DNA of 64,000 bases from Prado023 sp963714995 (GTDB taxonomy: Bacteria > Actinomycetota > Actinomycetes > S36-B12 > CAIYMF01). The stretch lies in NCBI GenBank assembly GCA_963714995.1, contig CAVQQP010000019.1, forward strand, positions 248,001 through 312,000, written 5' to 3'. Below are positions 7,103-15,746 of this stretch, in pieces (the stretch's first letter is position 1; each line of letters starts with the position of its first letter). A program made the position numbers and the translations under genes. A model generated the notes under the pieces. The model was not told the DNA's origin. It worked only from the letters and a program-made list of their open reading frames with translations, and did not search any database.

Positions 7103-8629
7103 CTAGGCCAGGGCGGCGTCGATGCGTGCCAGGGTGCGGTCCCGGCCCAGGAGTTCTATCGACTCGAACAGTGGGGGGGAGACCCGGCGGCCGGTGACGG
7201 CCACCCGAAGGGATCCGAATGCCACCTTCGGCTTGAGTCTGAGGCCCTCGATGAGGGCTGCGCGCAGGGCTGCCTCGATCGCGGGTGCGCTCCACTCGTC
7301 CAGGCCGGCCAGTGCCGTGCGGGCGGCGGCCAGCACGGGCGCCGAGTCCGGACCCAGCATCCGCGCGGCGTCGTCGGGGTCGGGGGTGAAGGCCGCCTCG
7401 TCCACGAACAGGAACCCGAGCATGCCCACGGCCTGGCCGAGGGTCTCCATCCGCTCCTGGACAAGGGGGATCGCCGCTGCCAGGGTCCGCGCGTCCGCGT
7501 CGGACACCGGGTCGAGCATGGCGCCGCGCTCCACCAGCACCAGCTGCACGCGGCGGGCCAGCTCGTCGGCGGGCAGGGCACGCATCCAGTCGGCGTTGAT
7601 CGCCGTGCACTTCTTGAGGTCGAAGCGCGCGGGATTGGCGCTGACCCGGTCCAGCGAGAACGCGGCAGCCATCTGCTCCTTCGAGAAGAACTCGCGGTCC
7701 TCCCCCATCGACCATCCGAGCAGCGCCAGGTAGTTCAGCAGGCCCTCGGGCAGGAACCCCTCCTCGCGGTAGAGGTTCAGGCTCGACTGCGGGTCGCGCT
7801 TGGACAGCTTCTTGTTGCCCTCGCCCATCACGTAGGGCAGGTGCCCGAAGCGGGGGGTCGTGCCGTCGGAGATGCCGATCTCAGCCAAGGCGTCGTACAG
7901 GGCGATCTGGCGCGGGGTGCTGGACAGCAGGTCCTCGCCGCGCAGGACGTGGGTGATCCGCATCAGGGCGTCGTCGACCGGGTTGACCAGCGTGTAGAGC
8001 GGCTCGCCGTTGCCCCGTACGAGGACGAAGTCCGGGACGTGCTCGGGCGCGAAGGTCACCGGACCGCGCACGAGGTCGTCCCACGTCAGCTCGGTCCCGG
8101 GCATCCGGAAGCGCAGGGCGGGCTTGCGGCCCTCGGCGCGGTAGGCCTCGACCTGCTCGGCGCCGAGGTCACGGCAGTGCCCGTCGTACCCGGGGGTGCG
8201 GCCCTCCTTGCGCGCCTGCTCGCGACGGACCTCGAGCTCCTCGGGGGTGCAGTAGCACTCGTAGGCGCGGCCCGCTGCCAGGAGGTCGCGGGCGGCGTTC
8301 GCGTACACCTCGAGGCGCTGGGACTGCCGGTAGGGCGCGTACGCACCGCCCAGTCCGGGGCCCTCGTCCCAGTCCAGGCCCAGCCAGGTCAGGGCGGTCA
8401 CCAGCTGCTCGTAGGACTCCTCGGTGTCGCGCGCGGAGTCGGTGTCCTCGATGCGGAACACGAACGTCCCACCCGTGTGCCGGGCGTACGCCCAGTTGAA
8501 CAGCGCCGTGCGGACCATCCCGACGTGCGGGTTCCCCGTCGGGGACGGGCAGAACCGGACGCGGACGTCCGGATTGCTGGCGCGGGCAGGCAGATCGACG
8601 GGCGCGAGGACATCGAGGGGCTCAGACAT
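7103..8629 (-). CDS. gltX: Glutamyl-tRNA synthetase, probably non-discriminating
   Basis: Class I synthetase that charges tRNA-Glu. Because gatCAB is encoded 23 kb away and no glnS is visible, it probably also forms Glu-tRNA-Gln. The 508-residue length is normal. The HIGH-type motif is in CPSPTGNPHVGMVRTALFNW near residue 30 and the KMSKS-type motif is KLSKRD near residue 270. FRIEDTD and a helical C-terminal anticodon-binding region are present. The ATG at 8629 has TAGGAT 9 bases upstream and no clear Shine-Dalgarno sequence. The nearby tRNA-Glu and tRNA-Gln genes are its substrates. Confidence 0.97.
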   Translation of the reverse strand: MSEPLDVLAPVDLPARASNPDVRVRFCPSPTGNPHVGMVRTALFNWAYARHTGGTFVFRIEDTDSARDTEESYEQLVTALTWLGLDWDEGPGLGGAYAPYRQSQRLEVYANAARDLLAAGRAYECYCTPEELEVRREQARKEGRTPGYDGHCRDLGAEQVEAYRAEGRKPALRFRMPGTELTWDDLVRGPVTFAPEHVPDFVLVRGNGEPLYTLVNPVDDALMRITHVLRGEDLLSSTPRQIALYDALAEIGISDGTTPRFGHLPYVMGEGNKKLSKRDPQSSLNLYREEGFLPEGLLNYLALLGWSMGEDREFFSKEQMAAAFSLDRVSANPARFDLKKCTAINADWMRALPADELARRVQLVLVERGAMLDPVSDADARTLAAAIPLVQERMETLGQAVGMLGFLFVDEAAFTPDPDDAARMLGPDSAPVLAAARTALAGLDEWSAPAIEAALRAALIEGLRLKPKVAFGSLRVAVTGRRVSPPLFESIELLGRDRTLARIDAALA

Positions 8630-8945
8630 GATGGGCGAATCCTACCGGCGCCTCGCAGGAGGCCGACGCCCTCACGCTGCCCCCGGGTGGGGCCCCGGCG
8701 CGCTTCCCCGGCCGACGCCCAGCGCGCTCGCCGGCACCCGCCCTCCGCAGACCCTCCACCCGCGTTCAGACCCTCCCGGCCGGGCGGGAGGGTGTGAACC
8801 GGGTGGAGGGTTTGCGCGGAAAGGGGTGGCGGGCGGGACGGGGCCTCGTCGGGGGCCGAGTTGGCGGCCTGGCGGGGGCGGGGGGCGGGAGTGTGCCGTG
8901 GGTGGGGCGTGGGGCGGGGTGCGGGGCGTGGCGGGGGGCCGGTCG
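8630..8945. other. 316-bp intergenic region with strong hairpin and C-rich transcript tail
   Basis: No gene is supported here. From 8811 to 8945 the + strand is extremely G-rich. The transcript of the leftward cimA-FAH operon would therefore be a C-rich, G-poor tail of about 130 bases, like a Rho loading site. It is followed by the long hairpin at 8751-8811. The gltX promoter should lie between 8630 and 8750. Confidence 0.6.
8751..8811 (-). terminator. Long stem-loop downstream of the cimA-FAH operon
   Basis: ACCCTCCACCC (8751-8761) pairs with GGGTGGAGGGT (8801-8811). Inside it TTCA and ACCCTCCCG (8765-8778) pair with CGGGAGGGT and TGAA (8785-8798), giving about 24 base pairs with small internal mismatches. 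There is no long U tract. It probably ends the transcript arriving from cimA. Confidence 0.65.
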
Positions 8946-9710
8946 TCAGCGGACCTTGTTGACCAGCGTGCCGAGGCCGGCGACCGTCACGGTCACCTCG
9001 TCACCGGACGTCAGGGGGCCGACGCCGGCGGGGGTGCCCGTGAGGATGACGTCACCGGGAAGCAGCGTCATCACCGCGGACACCGCCTCCACCAGCGCGG
9101 GCACCGAGTGGATGAGCGTGGCCGTCGAGGCGCTCTGCACCGTGACCCCGTTCACCTCGCACTCGACCAGGGCGTCGGCGGGGTCCAGGTCGGTGTCGAT
9201 CCACGGCCCCAGCGGGCAGAACGTGTCGAAGCCCTTCGCGCGGGTCCACTGCCCGTCCGAGCGCTGCAGGTCGCGCGCCGTCACGTCGTTGGCGCAGGTG
9301 TAGCCCAGGATGACCGACGCGGCCTGGTCGGCCGGCACCCGCCGGCACATCCGTCCGATCACGACGGCGAGCTCTGCCTCGTAGTGCACCTCGGCGGACT
9401 CCGGGGGCAGCACGATCGCATCGTCGGGGCCGATCAGCGCCGTGGTCGGCTTCAGGAACATCAGCGGCCGCTCGGGCGCGGTGCCGCCCATCTCGGCGGC
9501 GTGGTCGGCGTAGTTCTTGCCGATGCCGATGATCTTGGTCGGGATCACCGGCGCGAGCAGGCGCACCGCGTCGAGGTCGTGGACGGTCCCGGTCGTGGTG
9601 AGCGACTCCCCCGGTACGGCGAACGGGTGGCCGGGCAGCTCGAGGATGTCCGTGCCCTCGACCACGCCGTAGCGGACGACCCCGTCGTGGGAGTAGCGCG
9701 CGATCCTCAT
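8946..9710 (-). CDS. Fumarylacetoacetate hydrolase family protein
   Basis: A 254-residue FAH-domain enzyme that acts on C-C bonds of beta-keto or hydroxy acids using a divalent metal. The fold is recognised from IIGIGKNYADHAAEMGG, the metal-binding YEAELAVVIGR (Glu-x-Glu type), CANDVTARDLQR, KGFDTFCPLGPW and the ending LLPGDVILTGTPAGVGPL. It overlaps the end of cimA by four bases (ATGA), so the two are translationally coupled. In many actinobacteria a protein of this family sits beside gltX, but its natural substrate is unknown. Confidence 0.92.
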   Translation of the reverse strand: MRIARYSHDGVVRYGVVEGTDILELPGHPFAVPGESLTTTGTVHDLDAVRLLAPVIPTKIIGIGKNYADHAAEMGGTAPERPLMFLKPTTALIGPDDAIVLPPESAEVHYEAELAVVIGRMCRRVPADQAASVILGYTCANDVTARDLQRSDGQWTRAKGFDTFCPLGPWIDTDLDPADALVECEVNGVTVQSASTATLIHSVPALVEAVSAVMTLLPGDVILTGTPAGVGPLTSGDEVTVTVAGLGTLVNKVR

Positions 9711-11389
9711 GCGCCCGACTCCGCCACCGCCGCCGGCAACCCCGGCGCGGATGCGCCGCCTCCTCCGGGTGCCCTCCCGGCGGCGCCCGCCACGCCCTCC
9801 GGCGGGACCACGCCGGCGCGCATCAGCCCGTAGTCCACCGCGTCGACGATGGCCAGCCAGGACGCGACGATCACGTTCTCGTGGACCCCGACCGTCGACC
9901 AGCTCCCCTCGGCGTCGTCGGTCTGGATGAGCACCCGGGTCACGGCGTCCGTGCCCTTGGCGCCGGGCACGATCCGGACCTTGTAGTCGACCAGCTCCAG
10001 CCCGGCGACCTCCGGGTAGATCTGCTCCAGCGCGGTCCGCAGCGCGTTGTCCAGGGCGTTGACCGGGCCGTTGCCCTCGCCCACCCGGACGATCCGCTGC
10101 CCCGCGGCGTGGACCTTCACGATCGCCTCCGAGCCGTGGCCGTCGCCGTTGACCTGGGGGGAGACGATCGTGCGCCACGACTCGACGTCGAAGTAGCGCC
10201 GGCGCTCGCCGGGCAGCTCGTCGCGCATGACCAGCTCGAAGGAGGCGTCGGCCGCCTCGTAGGTCCAGCCCTGGGACTCGCGGGTCTTGACCGTCTCGAC
10301 CACCCGGGCCAGCGCGGCCGGATCCGAGGCGATGTCCACGCCCAGCTCCCGACCCTTGAGCTCGACGGTCGCCCGCCCGGCCATCTCGGTGACGAGGATC
10401 CGGGTGTCGTTGCCGACCAGCCGGGGATCGATGTGGCTGTACAGCTCCTCGTTGACCTTCAGGGCCGAGGCGTGCAGCCCCGCCTTGTGCGCGAACGACG
10501 AGACGCCCACGTACGCCTGGTGGGTGTTCGGCGGCAGGTTGGTGATGTCGGCCAGCGCGTGGCTGATCCGCTTGGACTCGCGCAGGTTCCCCTCCGGCAG
10601 GGCCTTGATGCCGAGCTTGAGCTCGAGGCTGGCAACGACCGAGAACAGGTCGGCGTTGCCCGTGCGCTCGCCGTACCCGTTGGCGGTGCACTGCACGTGG
10701 GTCACGCCGGCCTCGACCGCCGCCAGGGTGTTGGCGACGGCGCAGGAGGTGTCGTCCTGGCAGTGGATGCCCAACCGGACCCCCGAGCGCTCGCGAACGT
10801 CGGTGACCGTGCGGTAGATGCCCAGCGGCAGCATCCCGCCGTTGGTGTCGCACATGACCCCGACGCTGGCGCCCGCATCGAACGCCGTCTTGAGCAGCGC
10901 CACCCCGTAGTCCGGGTCGTGCTTGTAGCCGTCGAAGAAGTGCTCGCAGTCCACGAACACGCGCCGGCCGTTGCGCACGAAGAAGTCGACGGTGTCCCGC
11001 ACCATCGCGAGGTTCTCCTCGTTCGTGGTGCGCAGCGCCTCCTTGACGTGGCGCACGTCGGACTTGGCCACCAGGCACACGACGGGTGCCTGCGAGTCCA
11101 GGAGGGCCCGCACCTGGGCGTCGTCCGCCACGTTGATCCCGGGCTTGCGGGTCGCGCCGAACGCGACGAGCTGGGCGTTCGCCAGCTTCAGCTCGCCGGC
11201 CGCGGCGCGGGCGAAGAACTCCGTGTCCTTGGGCATCGCGCCCGGCCAGCCGCCCTCGATGAAGCCCACGCCCAGCTCGTCGAGCAGGCGCGCCACGGCC
11301 AGCTTGTCGCTGACCGAGTACGAGATGCCCTCACGTTGGGCCCCGTCGCGCAGGGTCGTGTCGAAGACGTGGAATGCGTCGCGGTCCAT
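9707..11389 (-). CDS. cimA: (R)-citramalate synthase
   Basis: Condenses pyruvate with acetyl-CoA to citramalate, starting the threonine-independent route to isoleucine. The 560-residue protein begins with the HMGL/DRE-TIM domain (FDTTLRDGAQREGISYS) and continues through GVMCDTNGGMLPLG, the metal-binding GIHCQDDTSCAVAN and SFAHKAGLHASAL. It ends with a LeuA-type C-terminal dimer and feedback domain (VKVHAAGQRIVRVGEGNGPV, LVDYKVRIVPG). Length and motifs match the CimA-type branch rather than LeuA, which is encoded separately. The ATG follows GGAGGGG. An Ile-rich leader peptide and terminator lie upstream, supporting isoleucine control. Confidence 0.93.
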   Translation of the reverse strand: MDRDAFHVFDTTLRDGAQREGISYSVSDKLAVARLLDELGVGFIEGGWPGAMPKDTEFFARAAAGELKLANAQLVAFGATRKPGINVADDAQVRALLDSQAPVVCLVAKSDVRHVKEALRTTNEENLAMVRDTVDFFVRNGRRVFVDCEHFFDGYKHDPDYGVALLKTAFDAGASVGVMCDTNGGMLPLGIYRTVTDVRERSGVRLGIHCQDDTSCAVANTLAAVEAGVTHVQCTANGYGERTGNADLFSVVASLELKLGIKALPEGNLRESKRISHALADITNLPPNTHQAYVGVSSFAHKAGLHASALKVNEELYSHIDPRLVGNDTRILVTEMAGRATVELKGRELGVDIASDPAALARVVETVKTRESQGWTYEAADASFELVMRDELPGERRRYFDVESWRTIVSPQVNGDGHGSEAIVKVHAAGQRIVRVGEGNGPVNALDNALRTALEQIYPEVAGLELVDYKVRIVPGAKGTDAVTRVLIQTDDAEGSWSTVGVHENVIVASWLAIVDAVDYGLMRAGVVPPEGVAGAAGRAPGGGGASAPGLPAAVAESGA

Positions 11390-11408
11390 GGTGCCCCTCC
11401 AACAGAAA

Positions 11409-11435
11409 ACCCCCTGGCCCGAAGGCGTAGGGGGT
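11409..11435 (-). terminator. Attenuator terminator of the cimA leader
   Basis: On the minus strand ACCCCCT pairs with AGGGGGT (plus-strand 11429-11435 with 11409-11415) and the stem is followed by a run of four T. A small internal GCC/GGC pairing sits around a CGAA-like loop. It lies between the leader-peptide stop and the cimA start, the classical attenuator position. Confidence 0.85.
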
Positions 11436-11436
11436 C

Positions 11437-11470
11437 AGCGCGCTGTGTCTGCGTCAGACGCCAGCGCGCT
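11437..11470 (-). promoter_or_regulatory. Upstream pause-type hairpin of the cimA leader
   Basis: Two copies of the self-complementary octamer AGCGCGCT (11437-11444 and 11463-11470) flank a GTCTG/CAGAC stem (11447-11459). The fold covers the stop codon of the leader peptide, so translation of the leader would control it. I see no good partner in it for the terminator arm. Confidence 0.5.
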
Positions 11471-11498
11471 TGCCGATAATGATCGCCGATGCGGCCAT
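11454..11498 (-). CDS. cimA leader peptide MAASAIIIGKRAGV
   Basis: A 14-residue open reading frame with three consecutive Ile codons (ATC ATT ATC), located 65 bases before cimA and followed by a pause-type hairpin and an intrinsic terminator. Isoleucine is the end product of the CimA pathway, so ribosome stalling at these codons when Ile-tRNA is scarce would relieve termination. There is no Shine-Dalgarno sequence. CATGAT (11506-11511) lies 7 bases before the ATG, so the peptide would be read from a leaderless transcript. The architecture is visible; the attenuation itself is inferred. Confidence 0.75.
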   Translation of the reverse strand: MAASAIIIGKRAGV

Positions 11499-11499
11499 G

Positions 11500-11928
11500 G
11501 GCCGAATCATGCCACGCCCGCCCCGCGGAGCGCGAGCCCCCCGGGGTCCTCGGGTCACCCCGGCCCGCTGACGCCCCTGAGCCCGGGTCCCCCATCACCA
11601 GAGCCGCCCTCGGCCCAGCCGAACCCCCCGTGCGGCTCCTCACGCCGTCGTCGGCGACCCTGGCGCACACGGAACCGCGCTTAGTCGAGCCGGTCAGATC
11701 GCCGCTGCGCGGCCCACGCACGCATGAACCGCACGTCGGATGGGGTAGAGGCCTCGGCCCGGCACCGCACACGAAATGGACGGTCTCGACGTGCGCGATC
11801 CCGCCCGGCATACGGTTTCCAGCCGTCGTGACGCGGCGACTCCGCGGCGCTCGCGCACTCCAGCCCAGAGGGTTCGCTTCATGTGCGCCACCCACCCCGC
11901 GACCGGGTGTGTCGCTGATCAGGTCCCG
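11500..11928. other. 429-bp intergenic region between ilvE and the cimA leader
   Basis: I find no convincing gene. The right end lies just beyond the ilvE stop codon and contains CACCC/GGGTG inverted arms near 11885-11905 that could help end ilvE transcription. The left end holds the presumed cimA-leader promoter. The open frames crossing it have no family similarity I recognise. Confidence 0.5.
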
Positions 11929-13111
11929 TCAGCCGATCCGGTGGATCCAGCCGAACGGGTCGTCGCTGCGACCGGTCTGGATGTCGAGCAGGGCGTGGCG
12001 CAGCTGCATGGTGACCGGACCGGGCTGGCCGTCACCGACGGTCCACTCGGCGGTGGCGGACTTGACCGACCCGACGGGCGTGACGACCGCCGCGGTGCCG
12101 CAGGCGAACACCTCGGAGATCTCGCCGCTGGCGTTGCCGGCCTGCCAGTCCTCGATCGAGATCCGACCCTCCTCGGCGGGGATGCCCAGGTGGCGCGACG
12201 AGCCTCAGCAGCGAGTCGCGGGTGATGCCGGGGAGCAACGTGCCAGTCAGAGCCGGGGTCACCAGTCGCGCGGAGTCACCGGTGCCGTAGACGAAGACGA
12301 GGTTCATCCCGCCCATCTCCTCGACCCAGCGACGCTCGATCGCATCGAGCCAGACGACCTGGTCGCAGCCCTGCTCGGCGGCGTGCGCCTGGGCGATCAG
12401 CGACGCGGCGTAGTTGCCCGAGCACTTGGCCTCGCCCGTCCCGCCCGGGGCAGCGCGGACGAACTCGGTCGACAGCCAGACGCTGACGGGCTTGACCCCG
12501 CGGGGGAAGTACGCGCCCGCCGGCGACGCGACGAGCAGGTACGTGTAGGCGTTGGCCGGACGCACGCCCAGGCCGATCTCGGTGGCGAACTCGAAGGGCC
12601 GCAGGTACAGGCTCTTCTCCGGGTCCTCGGACACCCAGGCGGCATCCGCTCGGACGAGGGCCTCGACCGAGCCGAGGAACAGGTCCTCGGGCAGCTCGGC
12701 CATGGCCAGGCGTCGGGCGCTGCGGGCGAACCGGGCGGCGTTGGCCTCGGGGCGGAAGCCGTTCAGCGAGCCGTCCGGATGCCGGTAGGCCTTGAGCCCC
12801 TCGAAGATGGACTGCCCGTAGTGGATGAACATGCTGTCCGGGTCGATCGGCAGGGGCGCGTAGTCGACGAGCTCGGGCTCGCCCCACCCGCCGTCCGCGG
12901 TCCAGTCCGCGCGCACCATGTGGTCCGTGAAGTACCGACCGAACCCGGGGTTGGCGAGGATCGCCTCCCGCTGCGCCGCGGGGCGCACGACGCCACTGCT
13001 GCGGTCGGCCACCTTGGCGGCCACGCGCTCGGTCACCGGGTACAGGTCGATGCCGGCCGCCGACATCTCAGCGGCGGTGCGGTACCAGGGGGTGGCTGCG
13101 TCGGGGCTCAT
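11929..13111 (-). CDS. ilvE: Branched-chain amino acid aminotransferase, frameshifted
   Basis: PLP enzyme that makes Leu, Ile and Val from their 2-oxo acids. The first about 305 codons read normally (FGRYFTDHMVRADW, SMFIHYGQSIFEGLKAYRHP, and the PLP lysine in GEAKCSGNYAASL). Near 12195-12200 the frame breaks. The C-terminus continues in another frame through EVFACGTAAVVTPVGSVK to FGWIHRIG, so the full gene is about 394 codons. The break is likely an indel error, as the rest is intact. ATG 13111 is preceded at 7 bases by GATACT, fitting a leaderless start. leuB lies upstream on the same strand. Confidence 0.9.
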
Positions 13112-13209
13112 GGCCGGAAGTATCCCTGATCCCAGCATCCGGTCGCGAGGGCTCCCGCATTCTGGGACAGGTCGGCCGGGCGCCGCTGAGCGACCTCACC
13201 CGTCGACGA

Positions 13210-13265
13210 CCATGATCCGTTCACGTTGGTGCCGCTAGAGAGTCACGAACCGGAATGGATCATGG
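13210..13265 (-). terminator. Stem-loop between leuB and ilvE
   Basis: CCATGATCC (13210-13218) pairs with GGATCATGG (13257-13265), with a further GTTC/GAAC pairing offset by a bulge. It lies just beyond the leuB stop at 13325 and would separate leuB from ilvE. There is no T run. Confidence 0.5.
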
Positions 13266-13324
13266 GACGAGGGAGGGCAGGCGGCATGCGTCAGCCGGCC
13301 TCGCTCGACGCATGCCCAGCGTGG

Positions 13325-14369
13325 TCAGCCGGCTGCGCCTGCTGCCAGGGCGTCGCCGATCTCGCTGGTGGAGCGCACCGCGGTCCCCCGCGTCGCCAGG
13401 TCGGCGGCCACCGCCGCCTCGACGCGGTCGGCGGCGTCCTTGTGGCCCAGGTGCGCCAGCAGCATCGCCACCGACAGCACCGTCGCCGTCGGGTCGGCCT
13501 TGCCCTGCCCGGCGATGTCCGGGGCGGAGCCGTGGACCGGCTCGAACATGCTGGGGTTGGTGCGGCTCGGGTCGATGTTGCCGCTGGCCGCGAGCCCGAT
13601 CCCGCCGGCGATGGCCGCACCGATGTCGGTGAGGATGTCGCCGAACAGGTTGTCGGTGACCACCACGTCGAACCGCTCGGGCTGGGTCAGGAAGAACATG
13701 GCCGCGGCGTCCACGTGGCAGTAGTCGGTCGTGATGCCGGGGAACTCGGCGGCCACCTCGTCGAACGTGCGCTGCCACAGCGAGCCCGCGTGGACGAGGA
13801 CGTTGGTCTTGTGCACGAGCGTGACCTTGCCCCGGCGCGCACCGGCTCGGCTGAACGCGTCGCGCACGATCCGCTCGACGCCGAACCGCGTGTTCAGGCT
13901 CTCCTCGGTGGCGACCTCGTGCGCGGTGCCGCGGCGAAGCGTGCCGCCCGAGCCGACGTACGGCCCCTCGGTGCCCTCCCGGCAGACGACCATGTCGATG
14001 TCCGCCGGCTCCTTGCCCGCCAGCGGCGTGACCACGCCCGGGAACAGCTTGACCGGACGCAGGTTCACGTGATGGTCGAGCTCGAAGCGCAGCGGGAGCA
14101 GCACGCCCCGCTCGAGGACGCCGGGAGGCACGCTCGGGTCGCCGATCGCGCCCAGCAGGATCGCGTCCTGCCCGCGCAGCTCGGCCAGCACCGACGCGGG
14201 CAGCGTCTCGCCCGTGGCGTTGTACCGGCGCGCGCCGAGGTCGTAGTCGGTCGGTCGAGACGGTGAGGCCGGCCGACGGCGCAACAGCGTCGAGCACCTT
14301 CAGCCCCTCGGCGACCACCTCGGTCCCGATCCCGTCCCCGGCAATGACAGCAAGCTTCAACTGGGTCAC
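13325..14369 (-). CDS. leuB: 3-isopropylmalate dehydrogenase, frameshifted near the N-terminus
   Basis: Oxidatively decarboxylates 3-isopropylmalate in leucine synthesis. The first codons read KLAVIAGDGIGTEVVAEGLK. The frame then breaks near 14250-14262, where CCGACCGAC looks like a four-base tandem duplication, and resumes as TDYDLGARRYNATGETLP. The remainder is complete: LLPLRFELDHHVNLRPVKLF, VTLVHKTNVL, the metal-binding DNLFGDILTDIGAA and NPSMFEPVHGSAPDIAGQG. The GTG start at 14369 is supported by TAGGGT 7 bases upstream. Total size is normal at about 347 codons. Confidence 0.93.
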
Positions 14370-14376
14370 GGGGAGA

Positions 14377-14382
14377 ACCCTA
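14377..14382 (-). promoter_or_regulatory. -10-like hexamer for leuB
   Basis: TAGGGT on the minus strand, 7 bases before the leuB GTG, with no Shine-Dalgarno sequence. Confidence 0.5.
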
Positions 14383-14514
14383 ACGGCCCTCGCAGCCCGG
14401 ACCGGCGGCTCCGGGGCCGGGAGCCACGCCGGCAGCGGGCTCCCGCGTCCGGGCTGGCCACCGCAGCACTCGCCTCCACCAGCGGGCCCGCCACTCGCCC
14501 GCTCCTACCAGAGG

Positions 14515-15628
14515 ATGTCCTGGTCCTCGGCGACACCGGGCATCCGGTCGATGACGTACGTCCGCCCGGCCACGTCGATCTCGCCGGTGAAGTGCCCGAT
14601 CGGTTGGATGAACAGGCTGCGTACGAGCCTTGACGTCGAGGAACTCGTTGTGCGCGGCCACCGGGTCGAAGCGCAGCCGGACCGTCCCGTCCGCGGTGGT
14701 GATCCGCCACGGCTTCATGACGTCGGCGCGATCGAACTCGAAGCGGGTGCGCGCATCGAGCGCGGTCGGCTGGCCGTCGATCCACACCGCGTTCTCGCGC
14801 GACCGCTCCCCGACCCCTGAGAAGCCCGTCCACGATGGTTGAAACCCAGCACGGTTCCGTCGCGCGAGCCGCCCGGTCCCATAGGCCCAGCGCCATGCGG
14901 TGTTCCGGGGCAGCAGGCCCTTGGTGTAGTCGTACCCACCGAACCCGCCGTCGAGGCTGTACGTCCGGCTGCCACCCTCGCCGTGGACCACGACGCTGGC
15001 CGGTCACCAGCATGCCTGAGGTCTTGGCCGTGACGGAGACCGACGACTCGTGGCCGTGCTCCACCTCGGAGATCGCGGTGATTCCGGTGCCCTCCTCGCG
15101 CAGGATCAGGTCGAGCTCCACCCAGGGGTGCGACCGGCCGGGCAGCGAGGCGATCGCACGGCCCAACGACGCGCGCAACCGAGCCACGTCACCATCGCGT
15201 CGCACCGCGTAGCGCGTACCGGGCAGGCGGTAGGACGGCGCGCAGCCCGTCACCGGGTGCGTCGTTCACGCTCGCCAGTGCGCCCTTGCGACTGGAGTCA
15301 GCGATGACCTCACCGGTGCGCAGGTCCGTGACCATCAGGAAGCCGGAGCCGGTCACGGCCCCGTTGACCAGCAGAGACGTGACCGCGACCTCCGGGGTCG
15401 CCGCGAACACGTACACCCACGACTTCTGGCCGGATCCGGCGCTGCGCCATCCCCAGCGGGTCGGAGCCACCGAGCCGGAAGTCGGCCGAGAGCCCGGCGA
15501 GCCCGGTGGTGGCGACGATCCCCTCGTAGCCGCCGAACAGGGGGACGCCGTCGGCGGAGACCGCGCACGGCGGAACCGGCTCGAGGGGCGTGGCTGGGCA
15601 GCTTCTTCCGACGTCGTGGTGTCGCCAT
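14515..15628 (-). pseudogene. DUF2804-family gene broken by several frameshifts
   Basis: Pieces of one DUF2804-like protein lie in successive frames. In order they are MATPRRRKKLPSHAPR at 15628, VPLFGGYEGIVATTGLAGLS, KSWVYVFAATPEVAVTSLL, YRLPGTRYAVRRDGDVARLR, SLDGGFGGYDYTKGLLPRNT, ENAVWIDGQP and MPGVAEDQDILW before the stop at 14515-14517. At least five frame changes occur in 1.1 kb, a higher density than anywhere else in the window. It is therefore either a decaying gene or a badly resolved stretch. TAGCGT lies 7 bases before the ATG, so the promoter looks intact. The family has no established function. Confidence 0.7.
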
Positions 15629-15635
15629 GAACCTC

Positions 15636-15641
15636 ACGCTA
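15636..15641 (-). promoter_or_regulatory. -10-like hexamer for the DUF2804 gene
   Basis: TAGCGT on the minus strand, 7 bases before the ATG at 15628. Confidence 0.45.
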
Positions 15642-15734
15642 CGCGCGGGCCCTCGCCCCGTGCAGCGCACAGGGGCCGCGATGCACGCGCGAGGCGGCCC
15701 GACCACGACGCAACCGGAACCGCAGCCGCCTCGA

Positions 15735-15740
15735 TAGGGT
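15735..15740 (+). promoter_or_regulatory. -10-like hexamer for the tandem GNAT gene
   Basis: TAGGGT, 6 bases before the ATG at 15747, with no Shine-Dalgarno sequence. Confidence 0.45.
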
Positions 15741-15746
15741 CGGCGG

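Noticed and set aside
5783..8797. A 1004-codon rightward open frame
   Set aside because: It is the antisense shadow of the kinase-like gene and gltX, with repeated Gln/Val/Gly/His composition and no domain.
8811..8945. CRISPR or tandem repeat in the G-rich stretch
   Set aside because: No regular repeat unit or spacer is present; it is composition bias only.
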